Assembly: GCA_937927975.1 (NCBI GenBank)
Contig: CALEZT010000127.1
Location: forward strand, 1-64,000
Reading direction: 5' to 3'
Length of the DNA: 64,000 nt
Source: an uncultured Phycisphaerales bacterium
Lineage (GTDB): Bacteria > Planctomycetota > Phycisphaerae > Sedimentisphaerales > Anaerobacaceae
Of this stretch, positions 14,967 through 24,152 are shown piece by piece. Made by a program: the position numbers and the translations under genes. Below the pieces are notes generated by a model. It ran no database searches. It was given only the letters and a program-made list of their open reading frames with translations, and was not told the DNA's origin. Every line of letters starts with the position of its first letter. Positions within the stretch are counted from its first letter, which is position 1.

Positions 14967-17456
14967 ATGTCGCCATCCGCCGGACATCACGAACGTCGAG
15001 ACATACACGCCCATTCCCATCCTTGTCCGCGTCACAAGACAAGCCGCCTCGAAGCTCTGCGAAACAGGCTCCGCAACGGCTGGCTGTTCTGGTTGCTGCC
15101 GATCGTCGGGCTCGCGTCGCTGATCTGGTTCCTGATCCGCGTGATCCCCAAGCCCTCGCGTGCGACGTATCCCTGCCAGCAGATGGCGATGCCGCTGGCG
15201 TCCGGCTTCGTCGCATGGTTGATCGGCCTGGTTGGTTCGGTCGTCGCGTTCCGCAAGGCCAGGGGACTGCTGCGACAATCCCGCCTGCCCCTGGCGATCG
15301 CATGTCTCATGGCGATGGTCGCATTCGGCGTCGTTGCCCTGATGAACATGCCCGAAACCGACGCGATCGCGGCCGAGCAGCCCGCGCTGTCGCCCATCGG
15401 GCAGGCCAAGGGCATCCATCCCGGCCGGGTTGTCTGGGTGCACGATCCCGAAGCGACCACCTGGAACGGCCCGGGCGACGGTCACCTCTGGCAGGATGAG
15501 CACACCAACCCCGCCATCTGCGAGCGGATGATGTCCGACGCGATCCGCTCTCTGACGGGCGAATCCACCGACGCCAAGGCCTGGAACGCCCTCTTCCGCC
15601 ACCACAACAAGACCCGCGAGAAAGGCGACGCCGGCTACAAGGCCGGCCAGAAGATCGCGATCAAGGTGAACTTCGTCGGCTTCATCAAGACCACCGACGC
15701 CGTGAACCCGCAGACCTACGCTCTGCAGAGCTGGGTCGATTACATGAACACGTCGCCGCAGATGATCGCGGCCCTGCTCAAGCAGCTCACGCAGAACGCA
15801 GGCGTGAAGCAGTCGGACATCGCCATCGGCGACGGCCTGGGCTACTTCGCGAAAGAGTACTATGACATGCTGCACAAGCAGTTCCCCGACGTGACCTACC
15901 TCGACTGCCAGGGCGGCGCCGGGCGGACGAAGATGGCTCCGTCGAAGGTCCCCTTCCACTGGAGCTGCCGGCCTGAAGGCTGCCAGGAGGACTACGTCCC
16001 CACAGCGTTCGTCGAAGCCGAGTACCTGATCAATCTGGCCAACCTCAAGGCCCACCCCGGCTCGGCTGTGACGCTGTGCGCCAAGAATCATTACGGCTCC
16101 CTCTGGCGACTGCCCCCGCAGAAGGGCTACTACGACATGCACAAGAGCGCCTTCAGCAAGGGCACCGGCGAGTACCGCAACCTGGTGGACCTGATGGGCC
16201 ATTCCCAGATCGGCGGCAAGACGATGCTCTACCTGATCGACGGTCTCTACGGCGGGCTCCACTACGTCGAGCAGGTGCCCCGCAGGTTCCAATCGGAGCC
16301 CTTCAACGACGACTGGACGTCGAGCCTGCTGGCCTCGCAGGACCCGGTGGCGATCGACTCGGTGGGCCTGGATATCCTGCAGGCCGAGACGCCGCTGCAC
16401 AAGTATTCCAGAATGGGCGGCGCGGACGACTACCTGCACGAAGCGGCCCTGGCGGACAACCCGCCTTCGGGCACTTTCTACGCGCCCGACCACAAGACCA
16501 ACGCCGTGCGTCTGGCCAGTCTGGGCGTGCACGAGCACTGGAACAACGCCAAGGACCGCCAGTATTCGCAAAACCTGGGCAAGAATGTGGGGATCGAGCT
16601 GATGGCTCTCTCTGCGGAGACCAAGCCCGCGGGAGTCGTGCCGCCGGGCGAAAAGGCGAAACTGCTCGTCGCGGAATTCAAGTTCACCGAGGGCCCCGCC
16701 GCCGACGCCCAGGGCAACGTCTTCTTCACGGACCAGCCCAACGACCGGATCTGCAAGTGGTCGATCGACGGCAAACTGACGACGTTCCTGAAGCCCTGCG
16801 GCCGTTCCAACGGCCTGTTCTTCGACAAGGAAGGCAACCTCTACGCCTGCGCCGACATGGAGAACGAGCTCTGGAAGATCGACCGCAAGGGCAACGTCAC
16901 CGTGCTCGTGAAGGACTACCAGGGCAAGCGGCTCAACGGCCCGAACGACCTGTGGATCGATCCCGAAGGCGGCATCTACTTCACCGACCCGCTCTACAAG
17001 CGCGACTACTGGACCCGCGACCCCGCGATGCAGCAGGACGGCCAGCACGTCTACTACCTCTCGCCCGACGGCAAGAAGCTGACCCGCGTCGCGACCGATC
17101 TGACCCAGCCCAACGGCATCATCGGCACGCCGGACGGCGCGTACCTCTACGTCGCCGACATCGGCGCCCGCAAGACCTACCGCTTCAAGATCAACCCCGA
17201 CGCGACGCTCAGCGACAAGACGCTGTTCTGCTCGATGGGTTCCGACGGCATGACGATCGACATCGAAGGCAATGTCTACCTGACCGGCCGGGGCGTCACG
17301 GTCTTCAACCCCGAGGGCGTGCAGATCGACCACATTCCGATCGACGAAGGCTGGACCGCCAACGTCTGCTTCGGCGGCAAAGACCGCGACACGCTGTTCA
17401 TCACGGCGATGGACTCGCTCTACGCGATCAAGACCCGGGTGAAGGGGGTGTATTAG
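14967..17456 (+). CDS. Membrane-anchored DUF362 protein fused to an SMP-30/gluconolactonase domain
   Basis: 829 residues; ATG at 14967 is preceded by GGAGATAAGGAA. Three hydrophobic segments (about 38-60, 75-95, 105-127) are followed by a DUF362 domain (~150-540; IKVNFVGF, INLANLKAHPGSAVTLCAKN and HYGSL). Residues ~565-829 are an SMP-30/gluconolactonase-like six-bladed propeller (EFKFTEGPAADAQGNVFFTD, LNGPNDLWIDPEGGIYFTDP, QPNGIIGTPDG). The propeller is highly similar to the stand-alone protein at 20668-21615. Acidic residues typical of divalent-metal binding are present. It probably acts at the outer face of the cytoplasmic membrane; the reaction is unknown. Confidence 0.85.
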   Translation: MSPSAGHHERRDIHAHSHPCPRHKTSRLEALRNRLRNGWLFWLLPIVGLASLIWFLIRVIPKPSRATYPCQQMAMPLASGFVAWLIGLVGSVVAFRKARGLLRQSRLPLAIACLMAMVAFGVVALMNMPETDAIAAEQPALSPIGQAKGIHPGRVVWVHDPEATTWNGPGDGHLWQDEHTNPAICERMMSDAIRSLTGESTDAKAWNALFRHHNKTREKGDAGYKAGQKIAIKVNFVGFIKTTDAVNPQTYALQSWVDYMNTSPQMIAALLKQLTQNAGVKQSDIAIGDGLGYFAKEYYDMLHKQFPDVTYLDCQGGAGRTKMAPSKVPFHWSCRPEGCQEDYVPTAFVEAEYLINLANLKAHPGSAVTLCAKNHYGSLWRLPPQKGYYDMHKSAFSKGTGEYRNLVDLMGHSQIGGKTMLYLIDGLYGGLHYVEQVPRRFQSEPFNDDWTSSLLASQDPVAIDSVGLDILQAETPLHKYSRMGGADDYLHEAALADNPPSGTFYAPDHKTNAVRLASLGVHEHWNNAKDRQYSQNLGKNVGIELMALSAETKPAGVVPPGEKAKLLVAEFKFTEGPAADAQGNVFFTDQPNDRICKWSIDGKLTTFLKPCGRSNGLFFDKEGNLYACADMENELWKIDRKGNVTVLVKDYQGKRLNGPNDLWIDPEGGIYFTDPLYKRDYWTRDPAMQQDGQHVYYLSPDGKKLTRVATDLTQPNGIIGTPDGAYLYVADIGARKTYRFKINPDATLSDKTLFCSMGSDGMTIDIEGNVYLTGRGVTVFNPEGVQIDHIPIDEGWTANVCFGGKDRDTLFITAMDSLYAIKTRVKGVY

Positions 17457-17661
17457 CCCGGATTTCCCGGATGATCCGTTTGATTTCGGGTAGTGCCCTG
17501 TGCATTCCGCTGTCGGTCTCTTCGCGTCTCGCGATGTCGATGAGGTGACCGAGGTCGCGGTGCCGTTTGTCCGAGAGAGTTTTCTGCCAATCCGCCGTAG
17601 TTTGCCGACCTCCCGAGGCATTCTGCACTTGAATGCCCCGGGGAATCGGCGGTATATTCAT
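17428..17661 (-). CDS. Small hypothetical protein, convergent with the DUF362/SMP-30 gene
   Basis: 77 residues (MNIPPIPRGIQVQNASGGRQ..., then TTADWQKTLSDKRHRDLGHL and HRALPEIKRIIREIR). The composition is protein-like and helical, but there is no clear ribosome site. Its 3' end overlaps the end of the plus-strand gene by 29 bp. I do not recognise the family with certainty. It could be a chance frame. Confidence 0.35.
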   Translation of the reverse strand: MNIPPIPRGIQVQNASGGRQTTADWQKTLSDKRHRDLGHLIDIARREETDSGMHRALPEIKRIIREIRANTPPSPGS

Positions 17662-17725
17662 GGAATGGAAGACCGGCGATGCGGGCAGATGTAGGCTGTA
17701 TGGGAAATCTCGGAGATGGAAGCCT

Positions 17726-19444
17726 ATGCGACGACAAGGGAAACAGAACAGGAATGGATGTACGCTGTTCCTGATGTGCGGACTTTGCCTGCTGCCGGGT
17801 CCCGGTAGCCTTTGGCTATCCAGGAAAGTGGCGATGCCCAAGGTCATCTGGGGGGGACAACCCCTGACAGTATCCGAGAGAGATCATTTCTTCGCCAGAC
17901 TGGGTGAGGTGATCCATCTCTGGCAGACTTCCAGTCCGAGAGGATCCACAACTACCGAGGGGTCCTCTCTTCTGGGAATCGACCTGGACAGGGGACTCAT
18001 CTGGTTGGAGCAGGATGGACATCCCGTCCCCGAAGCTTGGGTGACGCTCCCGAAGGGTGTTGACTGGCAGCTCTATCGTTGTCATTTGTCAAAGGCCACA
18101 GAAGCATTGCCCCGCTTCACTGTCCTACGTTCCCTGCCCCACGCGTTCACTCCATTACACCACGAGAGAATACACCTCGTTGACCAAAGCGATGGCCAAC
18201 TGTCCCGCTATCAACTGCTGTCTCCTGTTTGGGAGAATGGCTCCCCTTGGGGAACGAGTTCTCTTCCAGCACTTCCGCCGGAAGCTCGTCGGGTCCCTCC
18301 AGGGAAGCCAAGCGTGGTGGTTGACGATCCGAGCCTGTTGTCCGACATGCAATTGCGTTCCGCCAAGTTTCCTGAGTGGCGAAGCACTGCGACAAATCCC
18401 GCCGTCCTCCCCCCAGCGTTCAAGCAATACCAGGAATGGCGGGCATCCCAAGGGCAACTCTTTCGGGCCGTGGAACAGTACCTGACAGACAGGGGATACA
18501 GTCTCCGTTGGATGCGTGCAAAGGCGGGACCATGCTACACGCACGGCAGCATCGGGGTCATGCTTGAGACTGCCAACCGGCCTTCTCGCTGGCGGAACTT
18601 TCAGCGTCGTCTGGGTATCTGGGAACCCTTTGACTATATGGCGTTCTTTGAAATTGAGAACCACGAAGGCGCCTGGCAGTGCTTCCGATTGGCGCCCGTT
18701 CGAGGAAGACCCTTGTTCTCTATTCCAGTGCCGAAAACACGAGAGGAAGAACCCGATTCTGCGTACGCGGGTCCTCCTTCCACATCCCTTGCGCCCTATT
18801 TGGGGCAGACGCCGTGGTCGCACACAGCACAGAACGGAGTGACCATTCAGATTGTCGGCATTTGTCTCGATAATGGTCACATCTGGTGGTTGCCCGATGG
18901 AACCCCCTCCCCTTTTTGGCCAGGCTACTGTAATCGGAGACTGGGAGCCGGAACGCCCTTGGAGTGCGTCAATGACGATCTGATCGAAACGTCCTATTCA
19001 CACCACTATGACATTCCCAGAGGGGAACGCCTCCTGGTCATACGGACCAATGCCTCCCGGATAGTGAATCCCGACGCCCGCGCACGTTTATCCTTCCACC
19101 AGTGGCAATGCGACGGTCCTCCGGATTGTCTTGATCCTCTGACGGACCGGGAAGGCAATAGAGTCCACCCAGGCAGATACATCGTGTTGCGGTTGCATCC
19201 AGATAAGACTGACAGAACCACAGACTGCATCGTCAGACTGTGCTTGCGACCCAAACCGAAGTCCTCCTCAGCCGACCCAAACCAGAAACAGGTCAATCCC
19301 CATGCGACAGACAACGGCATCCCCATGACGCTGCACTTGAAGGACATTTCTCTCTCTATGGGACACAGAACAGATTTCAGAATGGAAGTGACCGCGGGAG
19401 ATGTGGACGTTGCACAGTCTCCGCAAATCACTGTCTATCCGTAG
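17726..19444 (+). CDS. Secreted protein of unknown function
   Basis: 572 residues from ATG at 17726 (GGAG about 14 nt upstream, not ideal). The N-terminus is basic (MRRQGKQNRNG) then hydrophobic (CTLFLMCGLCLLPGPGSLWL), a plausible Sec signal. The body is rich in Trp, Pro and Arg, with LEQDGHPVPEAWVTLPKG, RWMRAKAGPCYTHGS and a beta-rich C-terminal part. I recognise no domain. Codon use and GC are somewhat lower than in the neighbours, which may point to a different history. Confidence 0.7.
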   Translation: MRRQGKQNRNGCTLFLMCGLCLLPGPGSLWLSRKVAMPKVIWGGQPLTVSERDHFFARLGEVIHLWQTSSPRGSTTTEGSSLLGIDLDRGLIWLEQDGHPVPEAWVTLPKGVDWQLYRCHLSKATEALPRFTVLRSLPHAFTPLHHERIHLVDQSDGQLSRYQLLSPVWENGSPWGTSSLPALPPEARRVPPGKPSVVVDDPSLLSDMQLRSAKFPEWRSTATNPAVLPPAFKQYQEWRASQGQLFRAVEQYLTDRGYSLRWMRAKAGPCYTHGSIGVMLETANRPSRWRNFQRRLGIWEPFDYMAFFEIENHEGAWQCFRLAPVRGRPLFSIPVPKTREEEPDSAYAGPPSTSLAPYLGQTPWSHTAQNGVTIQIVGICLDNGHIWWLPDGTPSPFWPGYCNRRLGAGTPLECVNDDLIETSYSHHYDIPRGERLLVIRTNASRIVNPDARARLSFHQWQCDGPPDCLDPLTDREGNRVHPGRYIVLRLHPDKTDRTTDCIVRLCLRPKPKSSSADPNQKQVNPHATDNGIPMTLHLKDISLSMGHRTDFRMEVTAGDVDVAQSPQITVYP

Positions 19445-19545
19445 TGCTTTCGAGGGACTACCCAACAAGGAAAAGACTATTAGCGTTTCAAGTTTGAACT
19501 GCGAGGTTTGATGTCTCGTAGACGATCCCCTTGGAGAGACAGGAC

Positions 19546-20565
19546 ATGCACATGCGAATAAAAACAGTGACGGCAACGATCCTCATTTTGCAGGCGGCTG
19601 TGGCATCCGCCGATTCACCGATCAACGCGGAGTTGCTCAGCGTCCGGAAGATTTGGGATCAGGCGCAGCATAACGCCTTTACGGATCTCGTGCGTTGGCA
19701 GGACCAGTTCTATTGCGCCTTTCGCGAGGGTCGCGGGCATGTCTCCAGGGACGGCAGGATTCGCGTTCTCCGCTCGCAGGACGCGGGCACGTGGGCTTCG
19801 GCGGCGCTGGTCGAGCTGGCCGGCTTCGACCTGCGGGACGCGCACCTGTCCGTCACGCCGGACGACAGATTGATGCTTTTGGGCGGCGCAGCCCCGCGAG
19901 AGAAGGACGGCCAGAGCGCGCCCACCGGCTCGTTCGTCGCGTTCTCCAAGGATGGTTCACAGTGGACCAAGCCACAGATCGTGGTTGAGCCCGGCCGGTG
20001 GCTGTGGTCCGTAACTTGGCACGAGGGCAAAGCCTACGGCGTCTCCTACGCCGCGGGGTCCGGTTCGCGATACTTGAGCTTGCTCGCCAGCGAAGACGGC
20101 GTAGCATTCAAGCCGGTGGTCGAGAGGCTGTTCGCTGAGGGCTTCCCCAACGAGACCGCCCTGCGATTCACCTCGGACGGCGTCTGCTACGCCCTGGTCC
20201 GACGGGACAAAGGCGGCGACGGGCCCTACAGCGCGATCCTCGGCGTCAGCGGCGGGGACTTCACGAAATGGACCTGGCACGACCTCGGCACCGAGTTCAA
20301 CGGCTTCGGCGGCCCGAACTTCATTCAACTGCCGAGGGGCCAATGGCTCGCCGCCGGTCGAATGCACGAAGGCGGAGCCCACACGGCCCTGTGCCAACTC
20401 GACGTCACCGAGCACAAGATGACCAAGCTCCTGAAGCTCCCCAGCGGAGGCGACACGAGCTATCCCGGCCTCGTCTGGCACGACGGCCTGCTCTACCTGA
20501 GCTACTACTCCACCCACGAAGGCAAGACGAGCATCTACCTCGCGAAAGTCAAGATCGTTCAGTAG
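19546..20565 (+). CDS. Exported sialidase-like (BNR-repeat) protein
   Basis: 339 residues; signal peptide MHMRIKTVTATILILQAAVASA with a cleavage site near residue 22. The six-bladed sialidase fold is suggested by repeated S.DG..W / S.DAGTW elements (LRSQDAGTWASA, FSKDGSQWTKPQ, ASEDGVAFKPV) and an early FREGRGH. The classical catalytic Arg triad/Tyr set cannot be confirmed by eye. Proteins of this type in planctomycetes are often listed as exo-alpha-sialidases but may act on other sugars. It is followed 102 bp later by the SMP-30 gene. Confidence 0.75.
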   Translation: MHMRIKTVTATILILQAAVASADSPINAELLSVRKIWDQAQHNAFTDLVRWQDQFYCAFREGRGHVSRDGRIRVLRSQDAGTWASAALVELAGFDLRDAHLSVTPDDRLMLLGGAAPREKDGQSAPTGSFVAFSKDGSQWTKPQIVVEPGRWLWSVTWHEGKAYGVSYAAGSGSRYLSLLASEDGVAFKPVVERLFAEGFPNETALRFTSDGVCYALVRRDKGGDGPYSAILGVSGGDFTKWTWHDLGTEFNGFGGPNFIQLPRGQWLAAGRMHEGGAHTALCQLDVTEHKMTKLLKLPSGGDTSYPGLVWHDGLLYLSYYSTHEGKTSIYLAKVKIVQ

Positions 20566-20667
20566 AACGAGCTCTGCGTGCAACGAGGGAACAGAAGAGA
20601 GAAACGAAGCCACTGGATTTCTCCTCAATCTCAGCGGCGGTTTGGAGACAAAGAAAAGGAGACACAT

Positions 20668-21615
20668 ATGATCGCAAAGAGATTCGCAATCGCGCTCGTT
20701 CTCGTGGCAACGGTCGTTCCGTGCGTGGCCCAGGAGAACACCCAGATCGTGGCGGCCGGAGCCCAGGCGAAGAAGCTGGCCGGGGATTTCAAGTTCACCG
20801 AGGGCCCCGCGGCCGACGCTCAGGGGAACGTCTACTTCACGGACATCCCCGCCAACCTCATCCTCAAGTGGTTCGTCGCGGACGGCAAGCTCAGCACCTT
20901 CCTGGCCAACTCCGGCGGGGCCAACGGCCTGTACTTCGACAAGGACGGCAACCTGCTGGCCTGCCAGGGCGGCGACCGCCGGCTGGTGTCTATCTCGCCG
21001 AAGGGGGAAATCACCGTGCTGGCGGACAAGTACGAGGGCAAGCGGTTCAACAGCCCCAACGACCTCTGGATCGACCCCAACGGCGGCGTCTACTTCACCG
21101 ACCCCCGCTACGGCAGCCGGGACGGCATGGAGATCGAAGGCGAGCACGTCTACTATCTGACCCCCGACCGCAAGAAGGTGATTCGCGTCGTCAGCGACAT
21201 GGTCCGTCCCAACGGCGTCATCGGCACGCCCAACGGCCGACGGCTCTACGTCGCCGACCACGGCGCCAACAAGACCTACTCCTATCGCATTGGCGGCGAC
21301 GGCACCCTCTCCGACAAGCAGCTCTTCGCCGAGCAGGGCTCCGACGGCCTTGCGATCGACGCACGCGGCAACGTCTACCTGACGGGCAAGGGCATCGCCG
21401 TCTACAGCAGGCAAGGCGAGAAGGTCGCGGAGATCCCGGTCCCTGAAGGGCCCGCCAACCTCACCTTTGGCGGCGCGGACAATCAGACGCTGTTCATCAC
21501 GGCTAGGACCTCCCTGTACTCGATTCCGACGGAAGTGCGAGGCGCCCGCACGCCCATCCGTCCCGGCGAGCGACGAGGCGGCCGCGAAGGCCGCCAGCGT
21601 CCGCGTCAACAATAG
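20668..21615 (+). CDS. Exported SMP-30/gluconolactonase/LRE-like protein
   Basis: 315 residues; AAAGGAGACACAT precedes the ATG. Signal peptide MIAKRFAIALVLVATVVPCVA. Beta-propeller lactonase motifs: FKFTEGPAADAQGNVYFTD, FNSPNDLWIDPNGGVYFTDP, RPNGVIGTPNGRRLYVAD, GSDGLAIDARGNVYLTG. A periplasmic sugar-lactone hydrolase is the family expectation. The last 20 residues (PGERRGGREGRQRPRQQ) are Arg-rich and unlike the domain, whereas another frame over the same DNA reads SVPASDEAAAKAASVRVNNS, so a late frameshift is possible. Confidence 0.85.
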   Translation: MIAKRFAIALVLVATVVPCVAQENTQIVAAGAQAKKLAGDFKFTEGPAADAQGNVYFTDIPANLILKWFVADGKLSTFLANSGGANGLYFDKDGNLLACQGGDRRLVSISPKGEITVLADKYEGKRFNSPNDLWIDPNGGVYFTDPRYGSRDGMEIEGEHVYYLTPDRKKVIRVVSDMVRPNGVIGTPNGRRLYVADHGANKTYSYRIGGDGTLSDKQLFAEQGSDGLAIDARGNVYLTGKGIAVYSRQGEKVAEIPVPEGPANLTFGGADNQTLFITARTSLYSIPTEVRGARTPIRPGERRGGREGRQRPRQQ

Positions 21616-21713
21616 TCCTGCCCGTGGTGCGTTCGTGAGAGCGTTGGCTTCATCGCACGGAGATCCGCTGAAGCGCGAACCTCGGCCGCCTCGCAGGACA
21701 CTTATTCTATGAC

Positions 21714-23168
21714 ATGGCGGAAAAGACGGAACAAGACTGGGTGAAGCAAGCCGCAAGGGGCGAATCCGCGGCCGTCGCTGAGTTGTATCAGCGATACTGG
21801 CGTGCGGCCCGGGCCGCGGCCTACGGGGTGACCGGAAACTTGTCGCAGGCGGAAGACGCCGCGTCGGAGGCTTTCTTCGCCGCGATGGAGAGCCTTGCGA
21901 GCCTGCGGGATCCACAGCGATTCGGCCCCTGGCTGCGAACGATCGTGATCCGCACCGCCCGGCGTTCCAGATCGCAAAGCCGAGTCTCATCGGAAGCCGC
22001 ACTCTGCGTCGAGAATATGACCCCCGGTGAGCGTCTGGAACAACAGGAACTGGCGGCCCTGATCCGCGAGGCCGTGGAGGGCCTGCCCGCGATGAATCGC
22101 GAGGCCATCTGCCTGTATTACTACGAAGGTTACGACGTCGCAGACGCGGCTCGATTCCTCGGCGTGCCCGTCGGGACGCTCAAACGGCGTCTCCACGACG
22201 GACGCCGGCGGCTCCAGGCCGTGATCGAAGGCATCCTCGAAGGGAGCAAGCCCATGGATCCCGAACGCAAGCAGCTCGTCCAGGAACTCCAGAAGGCAGC
22301 GGCTGAAGGACTGGATTCGGAGGCGTTCTATCAGATCATGCGCAAGGCTTTGAGCCTGCGGCCTGTGCCGCGAGAGTTGCTCAAGGAGTTCAGAGACCGC
22401 CACCTGGAAGCGATCCGCAAGCGAGGGGGCAACCCGCCGTTGTCGCCCGAGCAGGAACAGACGATTCGCGAGTCGCTCAGGCAGGTTCACGAACCCTCCG
22501 AGCGGGCAAGCGATCCGCATCACCCCGTGGGGGCCGCCGCCGTTGCGATCCGGGCCGCGTTGCCTGAGTTCATGGCGTGGCAGGCGGACCTCTCCCAGGT
22601 CAACTTCGCCGAGCAAGCGAAACGGCTGTTCGAAAATCGAGCCGAGGCAATGTCGTGTCTGCTCCCGCCGGACTTCATCGAGAGACCACGGGCGGCATAT
22701 CTCTCGGCGGAAAGGGCCCTGCTGATCCGAGATGAGGACGGCTCGGTCCTTCTGATGGGAGAGCTGCTGGAGAAGAAGGCCACGCAGGAAGCGTTTCGCG
22801 AGCGACTGAAGGCCGGCGGCTGCATGAGCGATGCCCTGTGCCTGCTGTGGAAACAGCCGGAACCGCTGGACTTGAAAGCCGTCGAAGACCTGCTGCGCCG
22901 CCTGTCCAAACGGGTGGCTCCCGGCGCGACGGTGCGATTTCGTCCATACGAAGAGCCCAGATACCGGGCCGCGCTACGCATGCAGCTTGGCGACGATCCG
23001 ATCCCGGCGGCGGTCGGAGGCGTGCTCAACCGATGGTCGATCCTGCCGGAGGGGGTTCAGGTCGCTTCGGTCGGAATCCACCTCGAACCCTGGGCGTCGG
23101 CCCGCACCGGCCAAGTCGTCGAGCTTGTCAGAGGCACACCCTTTCCGTCGCTGAACCAGCCTGGATAG
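21714..23168 (+). CDS. ECF-type sigma factor with a ~300-residue C-terminal extension
   Basis: 484 residues. Region 2 (LYQRYWRAARAAAYGVTGNL, QAEDAASEAFFAAMESL) and region 4 (LPAMNREAICLYYYEGYDVA, then VPVGTLKRRLHDGRRRL) occupy the first ~175 residues. The rest (from GSKPMDPERKQLVQEL) is a soluble, mostly helical extension with no transmembrane segment that I can see. Some planctomycete and actinobacterial ECF groups carry such C-terminal domains that control the sigma factor in place of a separate anti-sigma factor. The ATG at 21714 has no obvious Shine-Dalgarno site. Confidence 0.85.
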   Translation: MAEKTEQDWVKQAARGESAAVAELYQRYWRAARAAAYGVTGNLSQAEDAASEAFFAAMESLASLRDPQRFGPWLRTIVIRTARRSRSQSRVSSEAALCVENMTPGERLEQQELAALIREAVEGLPAMNREAICLYYYEGYDVADAARFLGVPVGTLKRRLHDGRRRLQAVIEGILEGSKPMDPERKQLVQELQKAAAEGLDSEAFYQIMRKALSLRPVPRELLKEFRDRHLEAIRKRGGNPPLSPEQEQTIRESLRQVHEPSERASDPHHPVGAAAVAIRAALPEFMAWQADLSQVNFAEQAKRLFENRAEAMSCLLPPDFIERPRAAYLSAERALLIRDEDGSVLLMGELLEKKATQEAFRERLKAGGCMSDALCLLWKQPEPLDLKAVEDLLRRLSKRVAPGATVRFRPYEEPRYRAALRMQLGDDPIPAAVGGVLNRWSILPEGVQVASVGIHLEPWASARTGQVVELVRGTPFPSLNQPG

Positions 23169-23189
23169 GCGCGCAGGCTACGCGGCCCG

Positions 23190-23867
23190 TCAAAACAGCA
23201 TCGAGACAGCGTTGGGATCGCTGGAAGAGAGGCCGTGAATGAACTCGGTCACGCCATTCAAGACCATCGCGACGGCCTTGGCCGCCAGGAAGATGTAGAG
23301 CAAGCGGGCGATCATCATGCCGGCGTGTGGGCCGGCCAAACGCATCAAACGACTGGCGTTCCACGCGACCAGGAACACGAAGAAGAACGTGACCACCGCG
23401 GTGACGATCATCAGACCCTGACCGATGGCACCGGTCGTGATGATGGTCATCGTGATCGCGCCGGGTCCCACCATGATGGGAAAGGCGATCGGAAAAACCG
23501 CCAGCATGCGACTGTCCTTGGGATGCTGATATACCGGCCCCTGGCTCATCACGCCGCGGAGGGCGATGGTGAACAGCAGGATCCCGCCGGCGATTTCGAG
23601 CTCACCCACGGTGACGTTGAACAAATGGACCAGGCTCCAGTCGCCGATCAACGCGAAGACGGTCACAACGAACAGCGAGGTGAGGACCGCCAGCTTCATG
23701 ACGTTGCCCCGCTCGCGGATCTCCAACTCCCGCGTCAAGTCCGCGTACACAGGGATATTGCCGATGGGATTGACCACCGCGAACAGCAGCAGACCATGGT
23801 GAACGACCAGACCGAGCGGGCCGGCCGACCCTGCAATCCCCCCTGTCGGGAGAATTCCGAATGCCAT
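23190..23867 (-). CDS. MarC family integral membrane protein
   Basis: 225 residues with about six hydrophobic helices. Family signatures: LLLFAVVNPIGNIPVY near the N-terminus and FPIAFPIMVGPGAITMTI in the middle. MarC proteins (UPF0056) sit in the inner membrane; an antibiotic-resistance role was once proposed and later not supported, so the function stays unknown. A hairpin at 23958-23985 precedes it. Confidence 0.88.
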   Translation of the reverse strand: MAFGILPTGGIAGSAGPLGLVVHHGLLLFAVVNPIGNIPVYADLTRELEIRERGNVMKLAVLTSLFVVTVFALIGDWSLVHLFNVTVGELEIAGGILLFTIALRGVMSQGPVYQHPKDSRMLAVFPIAFPIMVGPGAITMTIITTGAIGQGLMIVTAVVTFFFVFLVAWNASRLMRLAGPHAGMMIARLLYIFLAAKAVAMVLNGVTEFIHGLSSSDPNAVSMLF

Positions 23868-23957
23868 ATTGTCGAGTCCTTACTGCGCGTCCGGCGTTCG
23901 TCGTCGCTCCCCAGTTCGACCCGCGGCCGGACCTCGCGGTCCTGCTTTCATGCATCC

Positions 23958-23985
23958 CCCCTGCCGCGCCATCAATCGGCAGGGG
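23958..23985 (-). terminator. GC-rich hairpin between ygiQ and marC
   Basis: CCCCTGCCG (23958-23966) and CGGCAGGGG (23977-23985) form a perfect 9-bp stem with a 10-nt loop, 168 bp beyond the ygiQ stop and 90 bp before the MarC start. There is no U-tract, so termination is tentative. The remaining ~280 bp between the genes shows nothing else. Confidence 0.4.
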
Positions 23986-24152
23986 CCGCATATAGGGGTC
24001 CGAGTCTACCGGCGTGAGTCGGCCGCCGCAATATCCCCCTGCACAGAAGGCAGAATATCGCCTGGATTCCCCGCGAAAACCGGCCAGACGACAAGAAGTC
24101 GTCGCAAACTGGCGGATCGCCTCCCGGCGGTGCGGCGGATCGCGACAGGTCT

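Noticed and set aside
14940-17621. 893-codon minus-strand frame opposite the DUF362/SMP-30 gene
   Set aside because: Antisense shadow; composition follows the codon pattern of the real plus-strand gene and no ribosome site is present.
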